Below, piece after piece: positions 21,097 through 31,900 of a stretch of DNA of 64,000 nt (the first letter of the stretch is position 1; each line of letters begins with the position of its first letter). The notes below the pieces were generated by a model. It ran no database searches, was not told where the DNA came from, and was given only the letters and a program-made list of their open reading frames with translations. The position numbers were made by a program, and so were the translations under genes. The DNA is from Brachionus koreanus (taxonomy: Eukaryota > Rotifera > Eurotatoria > Ploima > Brachionidae): contig PJRA01000143.1 of the NCBI GenBank assembly GCA_016987375.1, positions 37,737 through 101,736 of the forward strand, read 5' to 3'.

Positions 21097-22426
21097 TTAA
21101 AAGTGTAGAGCAATTGTTGTATTTTCTCTTCAATTAATTGATTTAATCGATTTTATTATTGCAATTTAGATCAAGCAACTGCGAACAAACTTCATTTTTT
21201 TAAACTAAAATAACATTTTATTATACTTATTAATTTAAAATTATTTATTTACAATAAAATTCTTTTAATCAACCAATGTTTTATTTTTATTAATATTACA
21301 AAAAAAAACATTTTTTGGAAATTATTATTTATTTTTTAAATTATGTAATAAATTTGAATTTTTATGTTCAAATGTCAAAATTAATTTAACAAAAACTAAG
21401 TAATTTTCTCAAGATTCTGGAATTGATTAATAAATTTAGATTATACTTTTTGGTTTAATCTAATAGCTTCAATCAGCTCAAATAATTTGGCTCTAAATAT
21501 GAATTTCTAATGACTGTCGTTAAAAGTCTATTAATGTGTGACCTTTATTATAACAGAAAAATATTTTTTAGGATATACAAGCTTCTTTTTGGATCAATTT
21601 TTGATTATTCTTACTTCTGTGCTAATAAAATGTTAAAATTTTGGCTCAAAAAAAATGCAAACAATTCAAAATTTAGCTATATGTAGCATATCTAGCAACT
21701 TGAAGAGTAATAATGATACCCTTCAAGCTTTAGCTAAAACAGAAAAATTGTAATCAGTTAATAGAAGATTTTTTTTGTAAACAAAAATTAAGTTTATAGG
21801 TGAATACAGAAGAGGTTTCAGTGCAAACTATTTAATAACCTAGCTACATTGTTTGCCAACACTATTCTATTAAACGATTTTTTTATGGTATCGACATATT
21901 CGACAATATAGATTAAAATTGTTTATAATAAAACTATTTAATTTATTTATTCTAAAATTTTTACTTTATTTCCATGACTCAACTCTATAAAAAAAATATC
22001 TGTTAAAAACTAATTAAACACCAACATATTAACAATTTATTTTATGACTGATGGACTCACGCTCAACAAACTTTAAATAAAATATAATAAAAATAATAAT
22101 ATTTTTATGATTTTTTAATTGCTACATCAGACATGATACAAATGGTTTTATACAAATGAACGGAATGAATATTATTTTTTTACAATTAAATAAATTATGA
22201 GAAAAAAAAATTTAAGAATTAAAAAGTTTTTATTATTTTGTAAATTTTCCACATTATTATTTTCTAGACTTGAAAAAATGTTCACATTTTCAAACATTTT
22301 CAGCATCTATTTTTTTATGAATTATTGGATTGACTAAAAAGATTTTTGAAATAGAATAATTATTTGACACTTGAAATAGCAAGCTTGACTTGGGCAGCTA
22401 TTACACTACATTGCAAACATTCAACG
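21097..22426. other. Intergenic region
   Basis: A/T-rich DNA between the small ORF and the receptor gene's stop. Apart from the PDZD8 3'-end fragment at 22140-22276 I see no gene, RNA or clear repeat. Confidence 0.55.
22140..22276 (-). pseudogene. Displaced fragment of the PDZD8 3' end
   Basis: Resembles 36655-36792 in the same orientation over about 135 bp with small indels. Shared blocks include ACAAATGAACGGAATGAATA, TTACAATTAAATAAAT and AACATTATTATTTTCTA (C or A at the second base). Read on the minus strand it gives LENNNVENLQ, matching the last residues of PDZD8, then diverges before the stop. So it carries the end of the coding sequence plus 3' UTR. It is a non-functional remnant. Confidence 0.7.
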
Positions 22427-24649
22427 TTATTTCTTTAAAAAAGACATTATGGTGACACGATATCCTTTATTTATCCAAAAATAGTAAAATATTGTTAAAG
22501 ATGAAGTTACTAAGAACAAAGCATTACCAAAATTGTAATAATTTGTGCATACTTTGTTAGTATTTTTGCAAATGTTATCTTGTAAATTTTGTAATAAAAT
22601 AAACAAATTTAGGCCAAATTCTAAACCTCTAGATACTAATAGAATGCTTAAGTTGACTATAATAATTGTCAATGCTCTAAATAGATTATGATCGAGTTCT
22701 TTAATTTGTTGATGATTAGAATCAAAAAGTCTTTTTTTCTTTTCAAATTTTTGCTTAAATTTTACAATCATTAGAATATCAATTAGGAATAAAAAAAAAA
22801 TCAACAGAATATCATTGATGACAAAATTAAAACAAAATAAAACGAAATATATATATTTCTTTTTTTTCAAATAAATAGATCTCGAGATTGGAATATTTTC
22901 TTTATCAAAAATTCCTTTAAAAGTGTTTCTCATTGGAAATTCAGGATAACTGTAGTCAAAATTTGAAAAGTCTGTATTTACTTGACCAGTCAAAATTTTG
23001 TCCATGTTGAAAATAATCGAAAAAATGACTAACACAAAAATAAATAAACATCTATTTTGTTTTTTTATCATGTCGGTGCTTAATAGTGTTCTATTTGACA
23101 AAGTTTTTAGCCGCTGTATAGAAATAGATAAATAAAGTGCATTGGAAATTGTTTTTAAAAAGCCTCCAAAAAAATCAATTCCATAGATTTCAAAAAATTG
23201 AACAATAATCGAATGACTGATTATTGGACATAAATCCAAATTATTAAAAATGCATGCATTTAAAAGATGAAATGAAAAAATAAATGAATACACAAAGTTA
23301 AAAATAGAGTTATACAACATTAATTCATGTAATAGATAATTTCCTGTTTTTACCTTTTTATTTTTATTTAATTTTTTTAATACAATAATACTTATAAGAT
23401 TAGTTATCAATGATGCTAGGCCAAAAAAAGGAATAAAAAATAAAGTCACAGTGTTGACCATTTCTGATAGATATATTTGATCAATTTCATTTTCAATATT
23501 GCTTCTTGGAAAATATTTTTGATTACAGTTTTTTAAAAATTCATCAAATCTACATAAAATTTGATCAGAATTGTAGCAAAAATCTTCAATTATCTTTTTG
23601 GTTGAATTTTTGAAATACAAATTAAGTAACCACTTATAAAGACATGAACACTTAATGGGCTTGTAATAAAGATCTACTAGTATTGATTTGTTTTTTGGGA
23701 GGTTTTTAAAAAAACAAAAATCTTCATCAGGAAAATAGTAAAAGAGTATTTTAATTTTTAATGTTTTGTTAGGTGCTTCATGTGGACTTTTGTCTTGTAG
23801 ACTATTTAGAGATGTGAGAAATTGATTTATATGTTTTTTAAAACAATATTCATCAAATTCTATTATTTGTAAATGGTTGAGTTTTTTGAAAATATTTTCA
23901 TCTATTGAATCTATTCGTCCTAATAATGTCATTGAGCGGATACTTTTGAATAAATTTTGATTTATGAGTTTAAATCCAAGATTATAGCGATAAAAACTTA
24001 GCTCCAAATTTTCAATTGTTGTTTCATTATCTTCATTAATAATTCTAAATCCAAGAACATTTTGTTTTATAATTGTGTTACTTAATCCGTTAATCCTTAA
24101 AAAATGAACACTGCTTTTTTTCAAACTTTGAACATTTGTTTCTGGATAATACTTACAGCTTGATGAAAAGTAAATTTCTTCAAATTTTCTAGATTTCAAA
24201 AATTTTTTTGTCTCATTAATATTTATAAATCTTGAAAAGCTAAAATGTAAATTGATAGAATGATTATACTTGGATAAGTCCTCAAATAAGCTGGTTGAAA
24301 AGTCCATTTTTTTTATGAATGTAAATTTAAAATTTATTTGTTCGTGCAATATTGAAATGTTTTTTATTCGAAAACTATCATCTAAGACTAAATATTTCAT
24401 TGGAACCATGGTAAATGTTCCAATAGGATTTATTATTTCCAAACATTCGAGATTTACATTTTTAAATGAGAAAAATTTTTTGATTGTAATTAAATCATAA
24501 CATAAAAATGGATAAGCGTTATGATAGAAATGAATAATATCATAGTCAAAAGTTTTCTTGCATTTCATCTCATTTTTTTTACTACTTATTCTTGAAATAG
24601 ACAGCTGATAAATAAAAATTTGAAAAAAAAAAGATAATTTTGCTTTCAT
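22427..24649 (-). CDS. Intronless LRR-like ectodomain 7TM receptor (rhodopsin-type GPCR, divergent)
   Basis: 740 aa, one exon, ATG at 24647-24649. Residues 1-22 look like a signal peptide. Residues 30-380 form a Leu/Phe/Asn-rich ectodomain with irregular leucine-rich-repeat-like segments. It ends in a Cys-rich LRR-CT-like cap (CSC at 334-336, later C358, C366, C375). Seven hydrophobic segments follow near 400-425, 442-465, 482-510, 532-550, 598-630, 657-685 and 705-726. The end of segment 3 has SIQR in place of the DRY motif, and segment 7 has IFYYFWINKGY instead of NPxxY. It is therefore a receptor-like protein whose coupling cannot be predicted; the ligand is unknown. The absence of introns suggests a retrocopy or lineage-specific expanded family. 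A non-GPCR 7TM family remains possible. Confidence 0.7.
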   Translation of the reverse strand: MKAKLSFFFQIFIYQLSISRISSKKNEMKCKKTFDYDIIHFYHNAYPFLCYDLITIKKFFSFKNVNLECLEIINPIGTFTMVPMKYLVLDDSFRIKNISILHEQINFKFTFIKKMDFSTSLFEDLSKYNHSINLHFSFSRFININETKKFLKSRKFEEIYFSSSCKYYPETNVQSLKKSSVHFLRINGLSNTIIKQNVLGFRIINEDNETTIENLELSFYRYNLGFKLINQNLFKSIRSMTLLGRIDSIDENIFKKLNHLQIIEFDEYCFKKHINQFLTSLNSLQDKSPHEAPNKTLKIKILFYYFPDEDFCFFKNLPKNKSILVDLYYKPIKCSCLYKWLLNLYFKNSTKKIIEDFCYNSDQILCRFDEFLKNCNQKYFPRSNIENEIDQIYLSEMVNTVTLFFIPFFGLASLITNLISIIVLKKLNKNKKVKTGNYLLHELMLYNSIFNFVYSFIFSFHLLNACIFNNLDLCPIISHSIIVQFFEIYGIDFFGGFLKTISNALYLSISIQRLKTLSNRTLLSTDMIKKQNRCLFIFVLVIFSIIFNMDKILTGQVNTDFSNFDYSYPEFPMRNTFKGIFDKENIPISRSIYLKKKKYIYFVLFCFNFVINDILLIFFLFLIDILMIVKFKQKFEKKKRLFDSNHQQIKELDHNLFRALTIIIVNLSILLVSRGLEFGLNLFILLQNLQDNICKNTNKVCTNYYNFGNALFLVTSSLTIFYYFWINKGYRVTIMSFLKK

Positions 24650-26185
24650 CTCTTAAATTTTAAAAACTATTTTGAAAAAGATGTTTCACTTGAATATCTA
24701 TTAATATACCAAAATTTAAACACTCTCAGCCATTTCATTATTTTCTTCCGTTTTATGTCATTAAGCTTCTTATTGAACGCCGCTAAAAGGTTTTCTTTAA
24801 ACTCAAGAGGGAATAAGTCTTTTTTTTGTGAATATGAGATATTTTTCTAATACCTATTTAATATTTTCATTAATCAATTTAGAAAATTAAATAAACAAGA
24901 AAAAGAATTATCATGATAATTTGGCTTATTAAATGTACTAGTAAATTAAATGTTTTTTCTTAATTTAAAATCATAAAAGAAGATATATGAAAAATGAACT
25001 AAATTAATATCTTTAAATAAATTTAATTTAATTTAAATTAACAAAATAAATAAAATCAAATATAATATTTCCATATTTTCATTCAATTAATCCTAAATTT
25101 TATATAATCTAAAAAGCTTTCTTGCTCAAATTAGAATATTTTATTATTTATTTAAGCAATAGATTAATTATTAGCATGGTTAATTACCAAATAAATAATC
25201 TCAATTATTTGAATTTGAAAATATTTTAGCATGGCCAAGATGGTGTTTGATGCATTCACTAAAGTTGTGTTCCAATAATTGTTAAAAATTCAAAATTTTT
25301 TTTTCTAGATTTTAAATTTCGTTTTCTTGCACCAGATTCTTTTAACTATAGAATTTTTATGTTTGAAAATTTTGTTTTGTTTTGTTGTTTTTTCTGTACT
25401 AGGCCATCATAACGGTCAACACCAAGATTTGACGGTCCTCAATACTAATTGATATTAACCACTGGCCGAGAAAAGTGGAAAAAGATTGTTAAATATATTT
25501 TGATAGAAATAAAATTTTTATAAAATAGCGTTTACAAAAACTAAGCATATTTTTTGATATACTTTACACCCACTACAAAAATTAGAAGATTTACTCATTT
25601 ACATTCAGATTGGGATTGGAAACCCTGGAGGACTGAAAAGAAGGCGCTGTCATTCGTAATTGTCCTCTGGAAAAAATTAATTTCTTCATTTAAAAAAAAT
25701 AAAAATAGTTTATTAATTAAAAAAAAAAATAATTATTTACAAAGACAATTTTTTCTAATTGAAATTAAAACGAACAATGAAATTGATTTTTTTTTTCTTG
25801 ATTGATGCATTGTTTTTTTAGGAATATTTCCAATAAGCTTACAACAGCTAAAGGCTTTTTATTTAACTAATTATATCGGATAAAGATAAACATTTATTTA
25901 TTGTTTAACAGTTGAATAAGCTGCTAATTAAAAAAGTAAATTAACTTTAAAGCTTTTAAAGAGATACTTTCAAAAAATTCTATCTTAAGCATAAACTAAT
26001 CATGTTAAGTGACTTTGTCTACATTTTTAAATAAGTTTTTTTGCCTTATTAATTCAAAAGCAATAAAAATTCAAATGAAAATGTAATGAAAAAAATGAAA
26101 AACAAAATCGAATATCGAATTTTAAAAATAATGAATTTTAACTACGTTCAGTTAGAGCAGCTTATTTGATTTTGATTATTTCAAA
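24650..26185. other. Intergenic region
   Basis: A/T-rich. The open frame at 25554-25805 starts with TTG and turns into a Lys/Asn-rich run without a domain, so it is not called. The GC-richer patch 25400-25680 may be transposon residue but I cannot place it. Confidence 0.45.
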
Positions 26186-26494
26186 ATGGTTTGTAATTTT
26201 GCACTTGCCTATACAATTTGCTGGATAATTTTGCATTTTCAGCTAAAAAAAGAATCAGTTAGAATTGAAAATTTCTTGTTTTATCTAATTTATAAAGAAC
26301 CAAATGAAAATGAAAATAAGAAATATTTTCTAAAGAGTCTTTTGAACATATTTGAAATTTTTTCGTTATGTAATTATTCAATTAATTTTTTAATACTTAC
26401 AATTAATGTGCCATTATTTAGAGAAAAACATAACAGAAAATTATTTATATTGTTGCAAAGTTTTTTTAAACTTATTAGATCTCGATTTTATTAA
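26186..26494 (+). pseudogene. GPCR C-terminal fragment (TM6-TM7)
   Basis: 102 codons ending in a stop. LAYTICWIILHF resembles TM6 with its CWxP-like core. IFEIFSLCNYSINFLILTI resembles TM7 with N-Y-x-x-N-F in the NPxxY region, followed by a basic cytoplasmic stub. TM1-TM5 are not found upstream on the same strand, so this is either the last exon of an unrecognised gene or, more likely, a truncated receptor pseudogene. It is not a copy of the receptor at 22-24.6 kb, whose TM7 sequence differs. Confidence 0.45.
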
Positions 26495-27224
26495 GTGTGT
26501 AAAGTGTTGTTTTTTTTTTTAATTTTTTAAATAAAAATTTTAGTCTGAGCTTTAAACAGTTTGAATGTATAATTAAAATTAAGTTTGAATTTATATTTAA
26601 AATTTAAAATATTTTAAAAAATTTTCTGTAGTATATTTTATTTTAAATTTTATTAAAAAAAATAACAAAGAATAAATAACTCTTGAAATTGATAATGTCT
26701 TCTATCACACTGTGATAAGTGTTTGCAAAAGAGACAATGGATCTGAAGGTCTATCTGCAAGACTTTTGAAATCGTCAAATCTTGAAATTGCCTGTATTTT
26801 CTATTATTTGAACTTTTTAGTAACTTTATCTAAATAACGCATGGAAAGGCACAACGGACACCAGAAAATAAAGTAATTGAAGATAGAATCCAGTCAATTA
26901 AATTTTAAAAGGATCTTAAAAGAAATCTTTTGCTTCAAATTATTTTCTTTACAAAGATAATTTGGCAATTTTTCAATTTTAACTTTATTTTTTTATGTTT
27001 TCAATTTTATTATTTTGTTCGCAGAATTTTTATAATTTTATTATAATATTTTAATAATTATAAATATAAGCTCTAAACCTCACCAAATTATATAAACATA
27101 TCTCAAGTTTTAGAAATAGTATGTCTTAAGATTTTAATTGAAATTTAAAAAAATCGATCTTTTTGATCTTTTAGTTTTGTTCCTTCATCTTTTATAGTTT
27201 CTTTTACGTCCAATGAAATGTTCT

Positions 27225-28015
27225 ACGGAGACAGCTATCTTCCGTATCAACATGTAGAAACTAGATTTTAGATTTTGTGTAATGACCTTAATGTCAGGAT
27301 GAACGAATTTGCTGTTTCGGTGAAAACGGAAATGGCTCAATATTGGAAAGAATAATCAATGAGTTAAATTTTCAAGTATGTGTTAGTATATAATTAATGA
27401 CAAGTGTCTTACCAGTAATATAAAGCAAATCTACAATTACTCCATATGATTCTTCTAATTTCTCATATGTTGACCGGATACGGGAGAAAGAAACTACATA
27501 AACCTATGCTACATACCATATACTACCTAATGCGATATGTGGCATTAAAAATAGAAAAACATATGCATATGAAATTACTAAATTTGGCAAACAATTCAAA
27601 ATCAACTGGATTATTAGTTCAACAATGGCAGCACAAAGAGACATTAAGAAAAGACTTGCTAAAGCAAAAATTACCTTTGCTAGACTCCGACCAGCATGAA
27701 AATCAACCAGCTATAGCAAGGAAACAAAACTCAAGCTGTACAATTCTGTAATAAATGTCAAAACTGATGCAACATAAAAAGCAAAGTTAAAGCGTTAAAA
27801 AGCAACACTGGTGTACGGAATTGAATGCTGGGGAATGTGTCAATCTGATAAAAGAAATCTGAACACCTTTCATACTGGAAGCCTACGAAGGATTCTGGGG
27901 CTACACTGGCCTGAGACACTGTCAAATGCTGAACTAGACAAAATAACAAATTCAGAGGCATTAAGTTAATGCATTAAGAGCAAAAGATTGCGATGGCTTG
28001 GACATATACTTAGAA
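27225..28015 (+). mobile_element. Decayed RTE-like non-LTR retrotransposon
   Basis: The clearest part is 27690-28015. In shifting frames it reads KLYNSV, then LVYGIECWGM, FHTGSLRRILGLHWPETLSN and KRLRWLGHILRIA, the C-terminal signature of RTE-clade LINE proteins (YGSECW, LRRIL, RWLGHVLR in active members). The part from 27225 to 27690 holds weakly endonuclease-like and open stretches that are less certain. Several stops and frameshifts show the copy is dead. The 5' boundary is a guess. Confidence 0.65.
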
Positions 28016-28913
28016 TTGCTATTTTGATTGACTGTCTTCATACATGTACTCGTTGTAAATTTATAGAGTTGTGCGTTACTCCACAATCCAAATGTTTGCA
28101 GCAGTTAGACTCCTCACACAAACAAAAAATCAAACGTCAGAGGTAAACAGTGAAGCAGAAGAAACAGTCACACAGCCCGAAGAAATAAACGAATTAGTAG
28201 CCTAATACTTCAAAATTAAACATCGGAAACTGCATAAACTTGATCTTTATGTTCCAGAATTTCTTAATAAAATTATCCTCAAGTCATTATACCATTCACA
28301 ATTTCATGATTTTAAGTGTTCATTTGGAACAAATTGATCTCTCCTTCTCGAAAATAAGCTTCTTGGGAATGAAATAAAGCAATCATAATTTTTCAGTTAT
28401 TTCCGCCTAGCTCGTCCGCAGCATAAGCGTTTTTTTTCTTGGATCTTGCTTTCTCCTTTTCTTTGAATAAAGTTTCTCAATCTTTCCAGCTCTTGATCTC
28501 TTACTCCTGGTCACCTACCAATTTAACTAAAGTCACTACTACTTATGAAAGCGCGCTCATCATTACAATTTTAACTAAAACTTGATTGTAACTAACAATT
28601 TTATTCCTTAAGAGGATACTTTGACAAAAAGTTAAAATTAGACTACAAAAAAATCCAAATCCATTAGTCTCAAAACCCATTTGTGCTGGTGTCTTAAAAT
28701 TTGGATCATATAAAATCATTTAAATTAAGCGTTAAGGCTGATGTGATAAATTTTTAATATTTTTAAAAAAAAGTCAAGTTTATTTTGAGCATGAAGCAAA
28801 ATTTGAAATTCACACACGTGCGCTAAAGTAGAATAAAAAAAAAATTAATAGAAAATAATAATTATTTTTTTTTAAATTTTATTAAGTTTATGAAAAAATA
28901 AAAAAAAAAAATA
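28016..28913. other. Region between LINE relic and URB1
   Basis: Contains an open, E/T/Q-rich frame near 28105-28210 that may be transposon residue, then a C/T-rich stretch 28400-28540 and A/T-rich DNA leading to the URB1 ATG. No gene is supported. The URB1 promoter should be within the last few hundred bases. Confidence 0.4.
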
Positions 28914-31900
28914 ATGTCTAACGAAGATAAAATTGAGTTGACCGACAATGATTCAATTGGCGATCAATTGTCATCACTGGAAAACAAACTATCAACTTTA
29001 ATGAACAAATTAAATCAGAGCAATGAGAAAAAATTTGAGCTAATTGATCGTACGGACCTCAAGAACAAAATAAATGCCATTACTTCTTCATTAATCGAAA
29101 ATTACTTTTCCATTATAAAAAAACAACTCCAGTCCAAATCTAGTCCGAGCATGATTCCCATTCAAGAGACTTGTGTTCGTCTGTTGACTCTTTGCGTTCA
29201 GCATAGTTTCGATTTTGCCAAACAAATAAGCTCTGAGTTCAACTATTTTAACGAAACTAAAAATTGGTTGGAAAAATTTTTGCTCATAAAAAAGTCAGAT
29301 CTACGCGAAATGAGTCTCGAGTTTATTTTGTCCTATTTGAATTACGTTCAGCCTCCATTCAATTCACAAGACAATTTAATTTTGATAAAAAAAATATTTC
29401 TCAAATCGGACGCTAAATCGTCCTTGACTCTTATAAATTGTTTGTTTGCCCATCTAACAACTGATTTAAAAGCATCATTGGATTTTATGTTCAGTCAACT
29501 TTTATACGGAATAGTCCGTAATAGTTATTTTTCTAAGACGGAAAAAATTCGTTTTTTTTCAGACCACACCTTGAACAAAATATCCAAACTGTTCGATTAC
29601 GAAGAAGAGGACAAAAGTGTTCTCGAACAAGTACAACAAATGGTCATACAATTCTTCAAGTCTCTTTTCACTTCGACAAAGTTCGGAATTTCCTTCTATG
29701 ACAAAAGTATGGGTTTAAAATCAGACAAAAATTTAAACCATCTCATTTTCAATCAGCTAATTGCGCTCGACTTTAACAAACTATATCCCATTCACAATGT
29801 AGCCGAGCTTTTCATGTCCACTTTAAAAGTATGTCCCGATCTTACACAACGATTCATCAAAGTAAAACTAAAACAACTTGGCACAGAGAATACATTGTTC
29901 ATGAATTTTTTGAAAGATTTCTACCTTCAGCAATCAAATCATGTCAAGTCGTTTCAGAAATTTTTGCAAAGCAACGAAGATGAAAATTTTCTTTTGGAAT
30001 TAATAGTGGCCACTTCAATTCCACTGGGAGTTAATTTTCAGAAGGATTTGACTGGCCAGAAATTGGACTTGCTAACAGCTTGTTTAAATTGTGTCAAAGA
30101 ATGGAAGAGTTTGTGCGAAAGAGAAAAAGAATGGAGCGAAAGTATGAGACTTGTGATGCAGAATAGCGACTGCTTTGAGACCAAGCTTAATATTGAACTG
30201 TTGAGCAAACATTTGCCCAAATTTGAACAATTGTCGAAAAACTTTGACTTAATCACTGCATACATTGGCATATTTCAGCAAAGTTTGAATTTAATGGACT
30301 TGGAACAAATAGAAATAGATTTATCTCTTAAATTTGAATCGACCGAAGCCAAATCCTATTTAAAATTTGTTCATTGTGTATCAGAGATTAAGTATGCAAA
30401 CAATTTTGAAATGGTTAGTGACAAACTAAGACCAGTGCTTGTCAAAAACATAAAAGAGCTTGTGGCTAGATCGGACTTGTGTGCCGAACTAGTTGGTTTT
30501 TTTGAGCTTGTTCTCAAATGCACTGATTTGATTAAATTCGATGCCGATCTCATGTATTTGTGTGTGAGACAAATTCAAAAAAATTCAATGGACAATTTGG
30601 AAAATTTTTTGCAAACAATTATGTGTCAGAAAAAAATAAACATAATGCTTTTGGAGCAAGATGGTGAAATTAGATTAGATCAGTTTTTGTCGATGATTGC
30701 TAAGTCAACTGATTTAATGTTCAATTCAGGTTTGTTGAATGGACTAGTTGAGATGGACGCATATGCTGACAAGGTTGAATCAATTCGACAAATGATTGGA
30801 AAAAAAATAACCTTCGGAGAAGAAAAAGTTAAAATTAAAAGTTTATCTCAGGCTTATATGTGTCATATTAGGCAATTTTTGGACCTAGAAACCATTGACT
30901 TGAATATAAAATTATTCAATTTGTCAATAAGAAGCCGGCTGTTAATTCATTTACTTAAACAAGTACTAAATAAAGTAAGCTTTTAGTTAATAGTTTATAT
31001 ATTATAGTTTTCTAATATTTAACTAGTAGTTGGTTTTTAAAACTTTAAAATTTAAAACTAAAATTGTTCAAAATTATTTTAATTTAGTTCTATTTAGTTT
31101 TTTTATTGAAATTGTTCATTAATGGGCCAAGTCAGTGACTTGATTAAATAGATAAAGGGTCGGAAAAGGATTTTTTTCGAATATCATATGAAAGAAACAA
31201 TAAAATGAGATTTTTTTTATTAAAATTAAGTTTTTGGGAAAGACAGCTTTTTGAAAAAGTTTTGCGTTCTTTAATAGCAGATTTTTGAATGACTTGAGAT
31301 TCTTTTCTTTTAGTGTCAAGATTGAATTTGAATTTAGTTTGTTTTTCCTCAAAGATCATGACTTTTAATAAACAACATTAATCTCTTTAGACTGATGGCT
31401 TTGATGAAACAATTGATTTTGATGTGATCATGACCAATTTAGAGCACAACATTCAATTGTTAAATGAATTGTGTAAAGTTCCAAATTTATCGGAAGAGCA
31501 AAGTTTAAAATTACAATCAATATTGAATGCTATTTTAAATAGCGACACAATGATCAAAAATTCATTTGAGAACGAGTCACTAAGTTGCTTTGTTTTAAAG
31601 TCTCTTCAATCAACTAATTTAGACGTTAGTAATATTATTGAGCCGTATGTAAATGAATATTTAAATTCTAGTTTGTACGAGTCTTTTGTTTTAGAAATGA
31701 ATCTAAACAAATCACAATTTGATTCAATATTAACCAAAATACTGCTTAAATACAATTTGAACAAATTAGACATAAAAATAAATAAAAAATTTATTAAATT
31801 GTTCATTAAATTTTTGCTCAAAAACAATACTAATCTAATTGATATGGTTGGTATAAAATATTTGGACAAAATAGGAAAATTTAATGGAAACTTGAAAAAT

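Noticed and set aside
25554..25805. 83-codon plus-strand frame
   Set aside because: TTG start, Lys/Asn-rich tail typical of A-runs, no domain.
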